Positions 25,796-34,462 are shown, numbered from the stretch's first letter. The stretch is DNA of 64,000 bases from Pseudomonas sp. URMO17WK12:I2 (GCF_003253735.1 NZ_QKYW01000012.1:103354-167353); one strand, 5' to 3'. Notes: generated from the letters alone by a model not told the origin. Made by a program: numbers and translations.

Positions 25796-25804
25796 AGTGC
25801 CTCC

Positions 25805-26301
25805 TTACAGATAGCCCTGTTCCGCCAACGACACGCAGATTTCATGGCCGACCACGATATGGTCGAGCGTGCGTACCCCGACCAGGTTCAGCGCCTCCTG
25901 CAGTTTCTTGGTGAGTGTGCGATCCGCTTGGCTGGGCTCGGGATCCCAGATGGATGGTTGTGTACCAGGATTATTGCTGCGGCGTTGTGTTCAAGGGCGA
26001 CCTTAACGATCTCCCGCGGATAGACGCTGGCGCCGTCCAGAGTCCCCCGGAACATTTCCCGGAAGGCAATCACCCGGTGTCGACTGTCGAGCATGAGCAG
26101 TGCGAACACTTCATGTTCATAGTCGGCCAGCAGTGCTTGCAGGTGGCTGAACACTTCCTTCGGCGAGGTCAATGCTCGTCCCCGGCGCAGGCGCAGGGTG
26201 GCCAACTGACGGGCCATCAGCATGATGTCGGTTTCAGTGACCGGGGACTCCACCACATAGGTGCCTGTGGTTTCATTGGCTTTAAGCTTGTGTAATTTCA
26301 T
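25805..26301 (-). pseudogene. RadC/JAB-domain protein, frameshifted
   Basis: A short RadC-like JAB protein of about 165 aa. Frame one runs from ATG 26301 (ribosome site AGGAAG) through ALLMLDSRHRVIAFREMFRGTLDG to VHNHPSG (H114, H116). At about 25944 one base appears to be missing; the continuation DPEPSQADRTLTKKLQEALN and VRTLDHIVVGHEICVSLAEQGYL lies in the next frame and ends at 25805. The break falls between the metal-binding His pair and the Asp (QAD), so the JAB site is not assembled. It could be a sequencing error. The start overlaps the RDF-like gene by 20 nt. Confidence 0.82.
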
Positions 26302-27223
26302 GGCTGCTTCCTGAGTGGTTGTCCAGCGGTGGGTTGTGACGCTGGGCCTGGTGCTCCAACTTTTCGGCAAGGCTGGTCTTGGAGCGGTGCTGACTGGTTT
26401 GCGGGATTGGCGCTGTGTTTTCCTCGGTTGGGTAAAACTCCTCGACGATGGCGCTGACATCTTCCTCGCTGTCCTCGAAGGCGCCGTTGCCGATGCCTCG
26501 TTGTGCTGCTTCATCCAACGCGATCTGGTCGAAGCCTGCAGCTTGGCGCTGGGCATCAAGCTCATTGGCGGTCAACAGTGCTGCAGCCATGTCCATGCCG
26601 CCGCGTACCGTCAGGTCGACGTAGAAGATCGGCGTGCCATAGCTCTGCCGGGTGGACTTGCCACGCAGACGCAGTTCCAGTGGCAGGCAGGCCAGACGGT
26701 TGCCGGAGATGGCCTGGAAGTAGTGCAGGCGAGCCGCTAAGGTGCGGATGCTGTTGAAACCGGTGGTGCGGAACACAAAGCTGCCCAGCGGATCGTCATC
26801 GCCAATAAGCACATTCAGTCGGCCGTAGGGCCTGCAAGTACCACCTTTGGCTAAAGGGCAGGCATCGGGAGATGGGCAGGGCAGTGATTGCATACCGTCC
26901 TGGGTAACCCGTTTGCAGGTCTCGCCATTACCAACACAGACGGGGCGTCCGGATTGGCGGTCGAAGAGGGTGTAGTCAGCGCGGAAATTCAGTTCCGGCT
27001 CGTTGAATAGCAAGCGCACCGGAATACTGCGCAGTTTCTCCTCCTTACCCTGACGCAGCTCGTCATCGAGGGGATGCAGCAGCCAGCCGTCCTTGCCTTG
27101 CACCTGGGAGGTGATGGTGAACTGATCATCTTTCTCCGGCAGACGCTTGCCGTTCTTCTCGACGACCTTACCGATGGAGATGCGGCCGAGCACCGGCGGT
27201 GTGATAGCCAAACCTTTGAGCAT
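26282..27223 (-). CDS. RDF-like / hydrolase-or-metal-binding protein
   Basis: Protein of 313 aa of the kind annotated as recombination directionality factor-like or hydrolase/metal-binding in pseudomonad islands. It has a Cys cluster around residues 96-135 (CVGNGETCKRV, CPSPDACPLAKGGTCRPYGRL), likely zinc binding, and a basic hydrophilic C-terminus. It lies between YqaJ and RadC in the leftward recombination operon. Start preceded by CAGGAGAGCC. The biochemical role is not established. Confidence 0.72.
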   Translation of the reverse strand: MLKGLAITPPVLGRISIGKVVEKNGKRLPEKDDQFTITSQVQGKDGWLLHPLDDELRQGKEEKLRSIPVRLLFNEPELNFRADYTLFDRQSGRPVCVGNGETCKRVTQDGMQSLPCPSPDACPLAKGGTCRPYGRLNVLIGDDDPLGSFVFRTTGFNSIRTLAARLHYFQAISGNRLACLPLELRLRGKSTRQSYGTPIFYVDLTVRGGMDMAAALLTANELDAQRQAAGFDQIALDEAAQRGIGNGAFEDSEEDVSAIVEEFYPTEENTAPIPQTSQHRSKTSLAEKLEHQAQRHNPPLDNHSGSSHEITQA

Positions 27224-27311
27224 GATGGCTCTCCTGGAAATAAAATAAGGCCAGCCACGCAGCGCGAACTACATGGACTGGCCGAGGGGAGGAGGGTGAA
27301 AGAGATGGAAA

Positions 27312-28313
27312 TCAGCTGACCAGGAAACGCCGCGCACCGGGTTTCAGCAGCGGGTACCTGGCCTGCAGGTAGGGTTTGTCCTGGAGCAGCTGAGCGACAT
27401 CGAGACCGATGCTGTCCTTGGCCTTGCGCCAGGAGACGTAGCCGCTGGAGAATTCCGCTCGGCTAGCATCGCCCATGGCCTGCTGCAGCATCTGCTTGAG
27501 CTCGGCCTCGCGCCTTTCCTTGTCGGCAATCGACTGGCGAACGGCCTTGAACTCGATGAAGGCAGCGGTCAGTCCGGCATGGCTGCTGAAGTCGGCGACC
27601 TGGCCGCTGTCCTCTGGATAGAGGCAGCGCAGGGCCGCTTCGGCGGAAGCGGTACCATCGGCCGGCGGTGGCGTATCGGTCTCCACGTAGCGCCAAAACT
27701 TGCGCTCCAGCTCGATCAGGCGAGCGATCATCTGCTCGTCCCGCTCGATACGGTGGATCTCCAGCGTCTGACCGCCGAGCAGCACCGCCACATCCGCCGC
27801 CTGTTTGCCGGTGACGGCGAGCTGGTGCATCACCTGCAATTGCACGTACTCGGGCACGCCCTCTTTCCAGAGGCGTGCGCCGTTTATGCCTGCTGTCTTA
27901 CATTCGAGGATTTGCACGTCATCGGCCCCGATCACCTCGCGGTCGATATTGGCCAGCATCCAGCACAACTCCGGATCGGGGTGCTGCAGCACCGCGTTGA
28001 TGCGTCGCACTTTGTGCTTGGTGCGCTTGCTGTAGTGCCAGGCGACGATGGGCTCCAGCACGTTGCCCCAGTACATGGGGCTTTCCTCATCCAGGGGATC
28101 AGCCTTAGGCATGCCTGTATCGCGACCGGTTTTCTCCAGCCATAGTTCCAGCTGCGACTTGTAAGGGTTCAGGCCTACAGCAGCCGCAGCATCCGAACTG
28201 CCTATGCCTTGCTTGCGGATTTGCAGCCAGTCCTCGCGCGGCAGCTCCTTGGTGCTGACCAGGCGCAGAGCCGGGCGTTTCTTGCTGCTGCCATTCAATG
28301 ACGTTGCTTTCAT
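27312..28313 (-). CDS. YqaJ-family viral recombinase exonuclease
   Basis: Lambda-exonuclease-like protein of 333 aa. Active-site pattern: GIGSSDAAAAVGLNPY (S39-S40-D41), WGNVLEP (E87), D124 (ANIDRE), E137-C-K139 (DVQILECKTA). The C-terminal 130 residues are helical with a Glu/Lys-rich segment. It would resect dsDNA 5' to 3' for single-strand annealing recombination. Chosen start ATG 28313 has AGGTG just upstream; a GTG at 28322 is possible. No Bet/RecT-like annealing partner is recognisable nearby, though the DUF932 or RDF-like protein could fill that place. Confidence 0.9.
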   Translation of the reverse strand: MKATSLNGSSKKRPALRLVSTKELPREDWLQIRKQGIGSSDAAAAVGLNPYKSQLELWLEKTGRDTGMPKADPLDEESPMYWGNVLEPIVAWHYSKRTKHKVRRINAVLQHPDPELCWMLANIDREVIGADDVQILECKTAGINGARLWKEGVPEYVQLQVMHQLAVTGKQAADVAVLLGGQTLEIHRIERDEQMIARLIELERKFWRYVETDTPPPADGTASAEAALRCLYPEDSGQVADFSSHAGLTAAFIEFKAVRQSIADKERREAELKQMLQQAMGDASRAEFSSGYVSWRKAKDSIGLDVAQLLQDKPYLQARYPLLKPGARRFLVS

Positions 28314-28387
28314 GATATTCACCTGCAGACATAAAAACGCCCGGCCAGCACGAGGCTGATCGGGCGCGAGGGTGGTGTAAATCAGGG

Positions 28388-29356
28388 TTAGGCGGCGAGC
28401 TGCAGTGCGGCATCCAGGGCGCGTTGTTTAATCTGCGCGCCCTGGCCGAACCAGGCCGAGTCCATGCGGTATTCGTTACTGCGCGCACGGCGCTCATGGT
28501 CGACGTACTCGGTCACCGCATTGAGCAGGCCCCAGGCGGTACTGCGTGCAGAGTCCAGCTGGCTACCGCGACCGCGGCCTTCGTACAACTCCTGCACTTT
28601 GCGCATGGCACGTTCATTGGGCAGTTGCTCCGGCAGCGTGGCGTTCGGGCTGGTCTCGCACATCACGTTCATGAAGTAGCCCAGCGCCTCATGCCATTGC
28701 ACCTTGCGTTCAGCCAGTGCACGCATGCGGTACATGAAGTCATCCCATTGCGAGACGGCGATGCCGAGCTGCTTCTTCACCGCCCGAGGATCGAAGCGGG
28801 TGTTGTGCGGGACCTTGATCGCGTGGCTGGTACCGTCCAGGGCGATGGTCAGGGTGTTGTTGCAGACCACGCGTACGGTGGTCGGTGTCGCCGTTGTGGC
28901 CAGAGTGCCGTCGCAGGATGTTGCGAGCAGCAGATAGCCGTTGACCTGATCATTACCTTTGAGCGCAGTACCCTGTCCGGTGCGTGCCAGGGCCCAGAAT
29001 TTACGACCGCCCTTGAGTACGCCAGCCGTTTCTAGCTCATAGCCGGAGACCTCTGTCAGATCGCGGTAGAACTCCAACACCTCCCGAGGCTGTACTGTGT
29101 GATAGCGCTGGGAGACCACGGACAGCGGGGCTTTAGTGTCCGAACGGAACAGCACCTTTTGCTCGGGGAAGGTGTGGATGCTACCAAGGTGGCCAATAGC
29201 ATCAGCTTTAAAGTGAACGGGCGATTCCTGGATCTGCCAGTTCATACCTGCTTCGCGCTGCCAGACCTCGATGGGCTGCTTCTGAGTGAGTTGGTTTCCT
29301 AGGCCGTGCCACGGAGTGGCGCCAGCGTAGGCCATGGTTTCGATGAGATGTGCCAT
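28388..29356 (-). CDS. DUF932 domain protein
   Basis: Protein of 322 aa matching the DUF932 (phage/plasmid-like TIGR03299) family: ETMAYAGATPWHGLGNQL at the N-terminus, FRSDTKAPLSVVSQRYHTVQPREVLEFYRDL and VNGYLLLATSCDGTLATTATPTTVRVVCNNTL. The family is common in phages, plasmids and islands with YqaJ nucleases; its function is unknown. The start at 29356 has GGAG 11 nt upstream; a start 12 codons earlier at 29392 is possible. Confidence 0.88.
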   Translation of the reverse strand: MAHLIETMAYAGATPWHGLGNQLTQKQPIEVWQREAGMNWQIQESPVHFKADAIGHLGSIHTFPEQKVLFRSDTKAPLSVVSQRYHTVQPREVLEFYRDLTEVSGYELETAGVLKGGRKFWALARTGQGTALKGNDQVNGYLLLATSCDGTLATTATPTTVRVVCNNTLTIALDGTSHAIKVPHNTRFDPRAVKKQLGIAVSQWDDFMYRMRALAERKVQWHEALGYFMNVMCETSPNATLPEQLPNERAMRKVQELYEGRGRGSQLDSARSTAWGLLNAVTEYVDHERRARSNEYRMDSAWFGQGAQIKQRALDAALQLAA

Positions 29357-29425
29357 AGGTGGGTATTCTCCACACGTGAGGTGACTTAACACGCAACCGG
29401 CTGGATTGCGTGACTGAGGTGAGTG

Positions 29426-29776
29426 CTAGATGTTGGGAAGTCGCTTGGCTGTGGGCAGGTTGAATCGATGGCCGCATACCAGGCAGAGGTTGTTAGCCAG
29501 CACGTGCCGATCAAGGGCTTCGCCAAGCTGGGCGCCGAGAGCGCAGCCTCCGACACCCCCAATCAGGCCGCCGAGAATTGCACCGGAGACTGAGCCCAGC
29601 GTGATACCGATCGGCCCCGCGATGGCGCCAATAACTGCACCAGCCTGACCTCCGGCGAGTGCCGAGCTTACGCCGCGCGCAGCCCCGCCAGCGGTGCCGA
29701 CGGCTGCGCCGATTTTCATGGCGTGATGGAAGGAAGCGACTTCGGGCGAGTGACAGCGAGGGCACTGCAATGACAT
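29426..29776 (-). CDS. Glycine-zipper membrane protein flanked by CxxC motifs
   Basis: Protein of 116 aa starting after a strong AAGGAGG. N-terminal CPRC (residues 5-8) and C-terminal CLVCG (near 97-101) could form one split zinc ribbon. Between them is an Ala/Gly-rich hydrophobic region (about 22-85, with GAVIGAIAGPIGITLGSVSGAILGGLIGG) of the glycine-zipper type, able to insert in membranes. It is the first gene of the leftward operon leading to YqaJ and RadC. Function unknown. Confidence 0.7.
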   Translation of the reverse strand: MSLQCPRCHSPEVASFHHAMKIGAAVGTAGGAARGVSSALAGGQAGAVIGAIAGPIGITLGSVSGAILGGLIGGVGGCALGAQLGEALDRHVLANNLCLVCGHRFNLPTAKRLPNI

Positions 29777-30183
29777 GGGGTGAACCTCCTTGGGGTTATG
29801 TCATTGCAGTTATGTAGGGTTGAAGAAAACTCGAATTAACACGCGCTAGGTGTCGGGGGCTAGGGCTTTGACTGCCGACGACATAGCGGCTATTCCGGCT
29901 ACTCATAGCCGGAATAGCCGCTATTGGAGGAGTTCTAGAAAGAAATTTTCGTAGAATTATTGGGTTTTATAGCTAGTCAAGGAGAGTGCTTGAATTTATT
30001 TTTTCTATTCTAAGCAATGCCATTGATGGGTAAATTTTTCTATAAGAATCAATTGGTTGTAGTTTTTTAGTAAAAATCAACTGGTGTGCTTAAAAAATCT
30101 TGTTTTTTTTCAAGCGACTGTGATGCTTGCATGACAAGCTAACCCTAGCATTTGCCTCGTGTTTAATAGCGAGGTCATATGTG
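29777..30183. promoter_or_regulatory. AT-rich divergent promoter region with a 19-bp perfect palindrome
   Basis: This 400-bp spacer lies between the leftward recombination operon and the rightward AlpA-like/DUF3987 pair. It contains a perfect 19-bp inverted repeat with 4-nt loop (29883-29901 with 29906-29924), then a sharply AT-rich stretch (29935-30115) in which AATCAATTGGTTGTAG and AATCAACTGGTGTGC form an imperfect direct repeat (about 30048 and 30076). It probably carries promoters for both sides and an operator or replication element. No ORF is supported. Confidence 0.6.
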
Positions 30184-30453
30184 ATGAATGTTAAAAACGG
30201 TAATCCGCAGGAGGCCGATCCGCGCCCAATTGCGGCTGTGCTCCGCTTGCGTAAGGTGGTTGAGCGACTGGGTATTTCGCGCTCCACGATCTACGACTGG
30301 ATGAACCCCAAGTCTCCCCGCCATGACCCAACATTCCCGTTGCCGATCAAGCTCTCTGTTAGTAGTCGCGGTGCTGTGGGTTGGCTGGAGTCTGAGATTT
30401 GTTGGTGGCTCGAATCTAGGAGAGCCATCACTCAAGAGAGTGCGCGGAAATGA
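30184..30453 (+). CDS. AlpA-like regulator (second of two)
   Basis: Protein of 89 aa with an HTH_17/AlpA-type domain: VLRLRKVVERLGISRSTIYDWMNPKSPRHDPTFPLPIKL, then RGAVGWLESEICWWLESR. It is larger and clearly different from the AlpA-like protein at 19540. It overlaps the DUF3987 gene by 4 nt (ATGA). GAGG lies nine bases upstream of the chosen ATG. It is a candidate activator of the integrase or repressor of the divergent promoter. Confidence 0.85.
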   Translation: MNVKNGNPQEADPRPIAAVLRLRKVVERLGISRSTIYDWMNPKSPRHDPTFPLPIKLSVSSRGAVGWLESEICWWLESRRAITQESARK

Positions 30454-31877
30454 GTTCGTTTTATCGGAACCTTCCGAGCATTGGATGTGAATTTCCAAGC
30501 CTAACTCCGTTTCCGCTGCTGAAGTCTGCCGTGGATGAAGCTGAAACAATTATGAAGTCTCCCAGGGAGCTACTCTTCTTTAGTGCGCTAACGGCAGTAT
30601 CGATCGCATCGCAAGGGATTTTCGATGTAAAAAAACCTACAGGGCAGTGTGCTCCTATTTCGCTTATGTTGTTAGTGGTTGCTGATTCTGGTGAGCGCAA
30701 AACCTCTTCAGGAAATGTTTTCTTGGATACTGTTCGTGAGTTTCAACGTGAACAGGATATGGCATGGGAATATAAATTCAAAAAATGGAAGACTGAAGAG
30801 AAAATCTGGGAGGCGAAGAATAAAGAAATTTTTAAATATATAGCTAAAGCGGTTCGCCAGGGAGTTTCCTCTGATCATTGGGAGGAACGCGCTTTTGAGC
30901 ACGAAAAAGAAAAGCCCGTGCGCCCACGACGTTTCAAGGTTCTCTACGATGATACAACTTCTGAGGCCTTGATGTGGGGGATGTTTCAAGATGTCCCGGT
31001 GGCAGGGCTAGTGTCGACAGAGGGAGATCTAAGAAATAAGGCTTTTAATGATCTTTCTAAGCAGAATTCCCTATGGAGTGGCGATCCTATAACTGTTGAT
31101 CGAAAGACTGCAGAAAGCTTTGAGTTGAAGGGCGCGCGGTTGACTGTTTCGTTTATGACGCAGCCCGCTTTGTTTGAGCGCTATGTACACGTCAATGGTG
31201 AGGTACTTCGTGGCTCTGGACTGTGGGCGCGTTTTTTGGTCTGTCAGCCTATTTCTACTCAGGGGTATCGGGAAATTAATAGTTCTACTGTGTCGTGGGA
31301 GCACAATAAAGAATTCGCATATCGAATCCGAGGTCTACTGAAACAAAGCATGGAGGTATTAGAAACCCCTGGACATGTTCGTCAGATAATAGGCTTTTCT
31401 CCAGGCGCTGCTGATCTTTGGGTTGACGTGTTCAATGAAATTGAATGGGAAATTAGGCGGGGAGGGCGATTTGAAGGGGCGGGGGATCTTGCTTCCAAGC
31501 TGGCCGATAATTTTTCTAGAGTGGCTGCTTTATTGCATGTTTTTGAAGGAAATGGTGACGAGATATCGGTGGGGACACTTCGTTTTGCTATTGACTTTTG
31601 TACTTGGTGCTCGGATGAGTTCTATCGTATATTTATGCCATCTAGGGAGTGTGAGGTGAATGCAAAAGAGCTTCTGGTTTGGTTTAAGGCCCGTCGTAGG
31701 AGGGGGTTTTCTAATATAAGGAAAAATGAAATTCTTCAGTATGGTCCTCGTGGCGTGAGAGTGAAGGAGAAACTTGATGCTGCATTGGTTGAGCTGGTTG
31801 AGGCTGACGATATTTCAATTTTCAAGCGTGATGGGGCGTGGTTTGTCGATTTTTTTAAGGTTGGTTGTGGTTATTAG
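30450..31877 (+). CDS. DUF3987 / YfjI-family protein
   Basis: Protein of 475 aa similar to the DUF3987 family typified by YfjI of the CP4-57 prophage. It opens with FPLLKSAVDEAETIMKSPRELLFFSALTAVSIASQG and has a P-loop-like VVADSGERKTSS where the usual G-K-T/S is E-R-K-T. The segment YDDTTSEALMWGMFQDVPVAGLVSTEGDLRN is characteristic. These proteins resemble primase-associated helicase-like ATPases, but function is unproven. The gene is notably AT-richer than the chromosome. Confidence 0.82.
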   Translation: MSSFYRNLPSIGCEFPSLTPFPLLKSAVDEAETIMKSPRELLFFSALTAVSIASQGIFDVKKPTGQCAPISLMLLVVADSGERKTSSGNVFLDTVREFQREQDMAWEYKFKKWKTEEKIWEAKNKEIFKYIAKAVRQGVSSDHWEERAFEHEKEKPVRPRRFKVLYDDTTSEALMWGMFQDVPVAGLVSTEGDLRNKAFNDLSKQNSLWSGDPITVDRKTAESFELKGARLTVSFMTQPALFERYVHVNGEVLRGSGLWARFLVCQPISTQGYREINSSTVSWEHNKEFAYRIRGLLKQSMEVLETPGHVRQIIGFSPGAADLWVDVFNEIEWEIRRGGRFEGAGDLASKLADNFSRVAALLHVFEGNGDEISVGTLRFAIDFCTWCSDEFYRIFMPSRECEVNAKELLVWFKARRRRGFSNIRKNEILQYGPRGVRVKEKLDAALVELVEADDISIFKRDGAWFVDFFKVGCGY

Positions 31878-31912
31878 GTGGGCATGAGCTGATTCTGTTC
31901 AGCTGAGTATTA

Positions 31913-32575
31913 TTATTTTGAACGGAGCTTTTTGTATTTCTCCTGGTTTTGAGAGTTTAAGACTATTTCAGATGTGATGAATTCTCTCAAGTCTGTTATC
32001 GTGCGTTCCGCTCCTATCGTGGAAATGAATTCTTTAAGATCTTGGCTGGAGAGGATTTCGTCTATAGTGGATGATTCGCTTTTCCAGCCTCCCTTGGGAG
32101 GGTTTTCAAGCAGCTCTCGGATTTTACCATTTATTTGAAGTTTTTTTAATTGCAGGGTTTTGCCGCCTTTCGAGGCGCGGGATTTCTTAAGGTTTTCTTC
32201 TTCTTTATTGTATTTGTATCCTTCCAAGAAGCCGATCAAGTTTGTAGAGTAGGAAAGATAAGACCATGCTTCATCGGTATTTCCTTTTTTAAGTGCTATC
32301 TTGGCGCATAGGTAGTATAGTTTTGCATGGAAGAAGTTTAGTTTTAAAGCGCTTCTTTTTTCTTCTTTATGGTCTTTGCTCCAGCATTCAGATATCGCGA
32401 TCCATTTTATTTTTTTGACGTTTGCTAGTGTGCTGATTTCGCGGTCCATTTGACTGCTTGATTCGTTGGGCCAGTGTTTTTTTAAAATACTTCGTAGTGT
32501 TAATCCTGTCGATGCGAGTCGTTGGTTTATTGTTTTTTCTTTTATCTCTGATGGAGCCAGAGGGAAATTTAACAT
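31913..32575 (-). CDS. Unknown AT-rich, lysine-rich protein
   Basis: Protein of 220 aa, MLNFPLAPSEIKEKTINQRL, very rich in Lys, Glu and Ser, predicted mostly helical, no membrane segment and no motif I recognise. AAGGAG seven bases before ATG 32575 decides the start over an ATG nine codons upstream. It is convergent to the DUF3987 gene and sits between it and the integrase, a position that often carries variable cargo in P4-like elements. Base composition is unlike the flanking chromosome. Confidence 0.65.
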   Translation of the reverse strand: MLNFPLAPSEIKEKTINQRLASTGLTLRSILKKHWPNESSSQMDREISTLANVKKIKWIAISECWSKDHKEEKRSALKLNFFHAKLYYLCAKIALKKGNTDEAWSYLSYSTNLIGFLEGYKYNKEEENLKKSRASKGGKTLQLKKLQINGKIRELLENPPKGGWKSESSTIDEILSSQDLKEFISTIGAERTITDLREFITSEIVLNSQNQEKYKKLRSK

Positions 32576-33047
32576 TGAGTTGCTCCTTCTTGGGGCTTCC
32601 ATATTTCATAGGGAGCCTGCTGTTCGTAGAATACACCGTCCAGGCGGTTGTGGGCGCTGGGGCGAGGCTTACAAACTGAGTCGCGTGATATCGTCGTCGA
32701 TATGCTCCTGCATCGTGCACAAGGTGTCACAGGTGATGCTACGAGGAAACTGGCGTTTGGGGTTGGTGTTAACACTGCTGGCAACTCGCTCGATGATGTC
32801 GGCAGCACCCCTGGCCGAGAGATTAACCTCCTCTACAGCGAGTTTTTGAGTAACCGCTTCGTGTGATCTGCAGCGCCTCGCCCACCGCGTCTATCTGTTG
32901 GTATCCACCCGGTCCTTCACAGAAGGTTACTTCGAAAGCCGGGGCCTACTTTCATTGGCCGCTCGACGACATCAAATAGGAGAAATTCTTGGGGGCGTCG
33001 CGGTTGGCCGATAGGTGTAGGCTGGGTATCGATAGACCGACTTGAAG
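32576..33047. other. Spacer with a possible small-gene remnant
   Basis: No intact gene. On the - strand from about 32818 to 32669 an open frame reads ARGAADIIERVASSVNTNP and ends ITRLSL-stop; a GAGGAGG lies in front of it but no start codon follows at the right distance (TCG is found instead). This may be a decayed small gene. The rest, 32860-33047, shows nothing I can support. Confidence 0.35.
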
Positions 33048-34394
33048 CTACGGACTGCGAGCTATTCGCTCTAGATGCTGGCCTAGAATCAGCCACGCCT
33101 CTGCCATCTCCTTGGCGTAGCTATGGCGCTGGTAGGTGCGCTTGACTTTATTTTCTTCGGTGTGATTAAGGCAGCGTTCAGCGACTTCCGGAAGGACACC
33201 AAGAGCTGTCATGATCGTCGCACCAGTGCGTCTCAAATCGTGCGGTGTCCACTTTCCTCCTGAGAGAAGTAGCGCCTGAGCATTGGCGCTTCTGTTGCTC
33301 AGAATCCCTTGATTTGGCAGGCGCTGCCGATCTCCAAGCTGCTTGGTCACCGTTTTTGAACACACAGGTCCAGTATTCTTAGTATTGGGGTAACACCACT
33401 CACTATCCGAACTGAATGCTAGGACTCGCTTGAACTGCAGGGTGGCGAAAGGTGAGAGGGTTACGTTGTGGGCTTTCCCGTTTTTACTTTGCTCCGCGGG
33501 GATGTGCCAGTTTGCTTTAGCTAGATCGACGTTATCCCAGCGGGCATTTAGTAACTCACCAATTCTGCAGCAAGTTGATAAGGCGATCCAAATTGCAGCC
33601 TCTGAGGAAGGGAGTAGACCTGCTTGCGGAGTGAGCTTGGCTAATGTGCGAATTTCCTCCTCACTCAGAACGCGATCACGCTCTACCTCTTTGCCGCCAA
33701 TCTTAGCTTTGCGAATGCTCGCAGTGGGGTCGTGATCGATCAGATCGCGGTCTACGGCGAATCGGAACATCTGGCGCATCAGGCTGAAGATCATCTTCGC
33801 CATCCGATTGACACCGCGAGAAAGTAGGGCGTCAGTTACCTCAGTGATGTGACCTTTTTTCACATCTTCGACGGCCATTTTGCCGAGGAGTGGTAGTACA
33901 TCCTTCTCAAACATGCGGCGTACCTCTAAGCCGCCATCTTTGCGGTTAATTAAGTCGACCTTCGCCCAGTGTTCGAACAGATATTGGACGTTTTTTCTGG
34001 CTGCTTGTCGGGCCTGAGCCGCTTCCAAAGCCGCTTTCTCTGCTGCGATTCGTGCGCATTCCGCGTCGCGCGCTGCCACGCGAGCGGCGTCTTCAGCCTC
34101 GAGGTGTCCCTTAACATCTCTGACACCAGATTTATGAAGCCCTGCGAGCTCTTTGGCCCGCAGACCGGCTTCTGAGAGTGTCATGGTGCCTTCGTGCCCA
34201 TCGCGGCTATATGTACCTATGGGGAAAGTGACGCGCTCACTGCTGCTGTTGGTGTAGCGGAAGTAGAAGAGGCGCTCGCCGCTTGGGGTGATACGAGCCA
34301 CCAAGCTACCGTGACCCCAGATGGCGACTTCGCTCAGCCACTTGTCACTGGTACCAGGCTTGGCAGTCATCTGGCGGTCTGTAATCTTGGCCAT
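33048..34394 (-). CDS. int: Tyrosine recombinase (island integrase)
   Basis: P4-type integrase of 448 aa. N-terminal DUF4102-like arm-binding region (residues 1-110), Ala/Glu-rich helix, core-binding domain (about 140-235), catalytic domain with R277 (CRIGELL), H385 and R388 (HDLRR), H411 (CLNH) and nucleophile Y421 (TYQR). The start at 34394 (MAKITDRQ) is chosen because it begins the arm-binding domain; the longer frame to 34460 simply translates the GTTGCCAATT repeats. It reads away from attR into the island. It catalyses recombination at tRNA-Pro. Confidence 0.95.
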   Translation of the reverse strand: MAKITDRQMTAKPGTSDKWLSEVAIWGHGSLVARITPSGERLFYFRYTNSSSERVTFPIGTYSRDGHEGTMTLSEAGLRAKELAGLHKSGVRDVKGHLEAEDAARVAARDAECARIAAEKAALEAAQARQAARKNVQYLFEHWAKVDLINRKDGGLEVRRMFEKDVLPLLGKMAVEDVKKGHITEVTDALLSRGVNRMAKMIFSLMRQMFRFAVDRDLIDHDPTASIRKAKIGGKEVERDRVLSEEEIRTLAKLTPQAGLLPSSEAAIWIALSTCCRIGELLNARWDNVDLAKANWHIPAEQSKNGKAHNVTLSPFATLQFKRVLAFSSDSEWCYPNTKNTGPVCSKTVTKQLGDRQRLPNQGILSNRSANAQALLLSGGKWTPHDLRRTGATIMTALGVLPEVAERCLNHTEENKVKRTYQRHSYAKEMAEAWLILGQHLERIARSP

Positions 34395-34409
34395 ATCGTC
34401 AGCTTCTCC

Positions 34410-34462
34410 GTTGCCAATTGGTTGCCAATTAAGATTCTCTGGTTGCCAATTCGTTGCCAATT
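34410..34462 (+). repeat. Right-end GTTGCCAATT repeats (probable integrase arm sites)
   Basis: Four copies in two adjacent pairs: 34410-34419 and 34421-34430, then 34442-34451 and 34453-34462, with 11-bp periodicity within each pair. They lie just upstream of the integrase ATG and so may also autoregulate int. The same unit occurs twice at 9863-9884. Confidence 0.72.

Noticed and set aside
34395..34460. N-terminal extension of the integrase (repeated NWQP units)
   Set aside because: The repeated peptide arises only from the GTTGCCAATT DNA repeats; the family N-terminus starts at MAKITDRQ.
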